This document shows positions 62,758 to 64,000 of a stretch of 64,000 nt of DNA, one piece after another. Every line of letters begins with the position of its first letter. Position 1 is the first letter of the stretch. This stretch comes from Pararhizobium_B sp963760965 (GTDB lineage Bacteria; Pseudomonadota; Alphaproteobacteria; Rhizobiales; Rhizobiaceae), in NCBI GenBank assembly GCA_963760965.1, contig CAVXEW010000008.1, positions 1-64,000 of the forward strand, read 5' to 3'. The notes under the pieces were generated by a model. The model made no database searches. It was not told the origin of the DNA and was given only the letters and a program-made list of their open reading frames with translations. Made by a program: the position numbers and the translations under genes.

Positions 62758-63525
62758 ATGCCGGAAAACACGATCGAACACACCGATGGCCGGTACCCTT
62801 TGCTTGCCGCTCGCATCCGCGAGGAGTTGGCCAGGCGCCGCATGTCGCGCCAGCTGCTTGCCGACGAGGCCCGGATCAGCCTCTCGACGCTGGAGAAGGC
62901 CCTGCGGGGCCACGGGCGCGTTCCGCTGGCGACGCTGGTCCGGCTCGAGAATGCACTCGGCATCCGCCTCCGCGGACCGGACGGGCCGGCCTTCCGCAAC
63001 CAGGCCAGCGACTTCGCTCCGCGCGACCTCGGCGGATATTCGCGCAGCTCGGTCGCCTGGCTGGAGGGCCGCTATGTCACGTTGCGCCCGTCGTTCAGCG
63101 ATGCCGATGCCATCTTCGCCTATTGCACGGATATCGGCTGGAGCAGCGACCTGTCCTGCCTGGTCTTCCATGAGTCCGATCGGCTCGACAGGTCCTTCAC
63201 CCATGAGGGCCCGGTTTCCGTTCCGGGCCTTTCCGACCATGTCTACCTGGCGACCAACGTCTCGGGCCAGCACCGTCTGATCATTGCCTCGCGCCCGGCA
63301 ATCAATGGCGGGGAGATGTATGGCGTGATGACGACACTGAAATCGGGTCGCGGCGCCAGCCTGACGCCCGTGGCGACGACCATGGTCTTCGTGCCCGAAG
63401 CCGCCGTCGGCCGGATCGAATACGGCCTTCTTCCCAAGGGCCACAAGTGCTGGGCGGAGTACGCAGCCTATCTCCGGAAGGCGGCCGACGGGACGCGTGT
63501 GGCGTTCCTGCCGGAAGGCAGCTAG
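62758..63525 (+). CDS. XRE-type HTH regulator with unknown C-terminal sensor domain
   Basis: 255 residues. The N-terminal Cro/CI-type HTH covers about 16-70 (LAARIREELARRRMSRQLLA, ISLSTLEKALRGHGRVPLAT). The rest is a single domain of about 180 residues with RSSVAWLEGRYVTLRPSFSD, LSCLVFHESDRLD and HRLIIASRPAINGGEMYGVM. It resembles small-molecule-binding regions attached to HTH domains in alphaproteobacteria, but I cannot name the ligand. Strong ribosome site (GGGGGGAAGG). It is convergent with the partial ABC gene. Confidence 0.8.
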   Translation: MPENTIEHTDGRYPLLAARIREELARRRMSRQLLADEARISLSTLEKALRGHGRVPLATLVRLENALGIRLRGPDGPAFRNQASDFAPRDLGGYSRSSVAWLEGRYVTLRPSFSDADAIFAYCTDIGWSSDLSCLVFHESDRLDRSFTHEGPVSVPGLSDHVYLATNVSGQHRLIIASRPAINGGEMYGVMTTLKSGRGASLTPVATTMVFVPEAAVGRIEYGLLPKGHKCWAEYAAYLRKAADGTRVAFLPEGS

Positions 63526-63564
63526 TCCGGTTGCCCGGCGCGGGAACTGCGGCGGATACGGCGC

Positions 63565-64000
63565 CTACTGGCGCACGCGCGAGTACCCGCGGCGCCCCGC
63601 TTCGGCCGCCTCGCCGCCCTGCAGTACCGAGATGATCTCCGCAGGCAATGGCGGCACGATCGGCTTCTTCGTTGTTCTGCCGCCCTCGATCGTCAGTACG
63701 CTGTCGTAGAACTCCTCGCCCGTCGCAGACTTTGGCGTGGCCTGCTCGTGCATCACGCTGATCACGGTGATGTCGGGACAGTTGTCCTTGATTGCCTGGT
63801 GAAACGCCACCCGCCCCTCGGGATCGAGCGCTCCCGTCGCCTCGTCCAGGAACAGAAGGCCGGGCTGGTGCAGAAGAATTCGCGCGGCCACGAGCTTCTG
63901 CTTCTGCCCGCCCGAAAGCATCTGGTCCCAGGCCTTGCCCTCGCGGCCCTCCTCGTGGAGATCGCCGGCGAATTCGCCGAGCCCGGCCTCCGCCAGCGCC
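63565..64000 (-). CDS. SbmA/YddA-type ABC transporter ATPase, C-terminal part (runs off window)
   Basis: Only the last 144 codons are in the window; the gene begins beyond 64000. Signature LSGGQKQKLVAARILLHQPG, Walker B LLFLDEATGALDPEG and the switch His in ISVMHE are visible, after GKAWDQ, which in relatives follows the Q-loop region. This matches the ABC domain of SbmA/BacA-like YddA or ABCD transporters (fused membrane and ATPase parts). The C-terminal tail after VLTIEGGRTTKKPIVPPLP is unusual and not needed for ATPase activity. Confidence 0.8.
   Translation of the reverse strand, partial: ALAEAGLGEFAGDLHEEGREGKAWDQMLSGGQKQKLVAARILLHQPGLLFLDEATGALDPEGRVAFHQAIKDNCPDITVISVMHEQATPKSATGEEFYDSVLTIEGGRTTKKPIVPPLPAEIISVLQGGEAAEAGRRGYSRVRQ

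Overview
The window looks like chromosome from a high-GC alphaproteobacterium, most likely Rhizobiales (Phyllobacteriaceae/Rhizobiaceae-like). The basis is the codon bias, the HWE-family histidine kinase, bluB under a cobalamin riboswitch, the PilZ, BLUF and DUF5939-type cyclase proteins, and the dense ABC-transporter and CoA-catabolic operons. I see no rRNA, tRNA, CRISPR array, insertion sequence or phage gene.

Layout. 0-2.7 kb: a poorly coding edge, then a decayed efeO-efeB iron/peroxidase locus. 2.7-9.3 kb: housekeeping and sensory genes (HWE kinase, riboswitch-bluB, PilZ, APC permease, DUF4239 and GT87-type membrane proteins, BLUF photoreceptor). 9.5-13.7 kb: a LysR-governed group (MFS, aldo/keto reductase, tautomerase, cupin, LysR) in which four of five genes carry a frameshift or stop. 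13.7-32.9 kb: the centrepiece, two divergent operons of 11 and 9 genes for a CoA-thioester catabolic pathway. The leftward operon encodes a Liv-type ABC importer, an acyl-CoA dehydrogenase, a TetR regulator, a PaaK-type ligase, two CaiB-type CoA transferases and an SDR. The rightward operon encodes a crotonase, a crotonase-like protein, a DUF35 protein with a thiolase-like partner, an SDR, a MaoC hydratase, a second acyl-CoA dehydrogenase, a PRISE-like reductase and a cyclase-family hydrolase. Two near-identical 18-bp inverted repeats, one at each operon's promoter side, are probably the TetR operators.

33.0-43.5 kb: a sugar/sugar-acid locus. A leftward operon (binding protein, two permeases, ATPase, lactonase-like amidohydrolase, enolase-superfamily dehydratase) diverges from a GntR regulator, a mannitol-dehydrogenase-family enzyme and a zinc alcohol dehydrogenase, followed by a convergent L-rhamnose mutarotase. 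43.7-49.4 kb: a universal stress protein, a SulP transporter pseudogene with five successive +1 shifts, a methyltransferase-like protein, two small orphans and a serine hydrolase. 49.5-53.5 kb: a polyamine-type potABCD operon. 53.7-64 kb: a class III cyclase, nadC, an SHMT-like enzyme, cytochrome b561, a small ADP-ribosyltransferase-like protein, tex, folD, an HTH regulator and the C-terminal end of an SbmA/YddA-type ABC ATPase that runs off the window.

The best candidate for an undescribed system is the 20-gene divergent CoA regulon. It is tightly organised, apparently autoregulated, and rich in enzymes with atypical active sites (a thiolase without its nucleophilic Cys, an SDR without YxxxK, a crotonase-like protein without catalytic Glu). 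That points to chemistry other than plain beta-oxidation. The substrate cannot be read from sequence; a cyclic, branched or terpenoid/steroid-like carboxylic acid is an inference.
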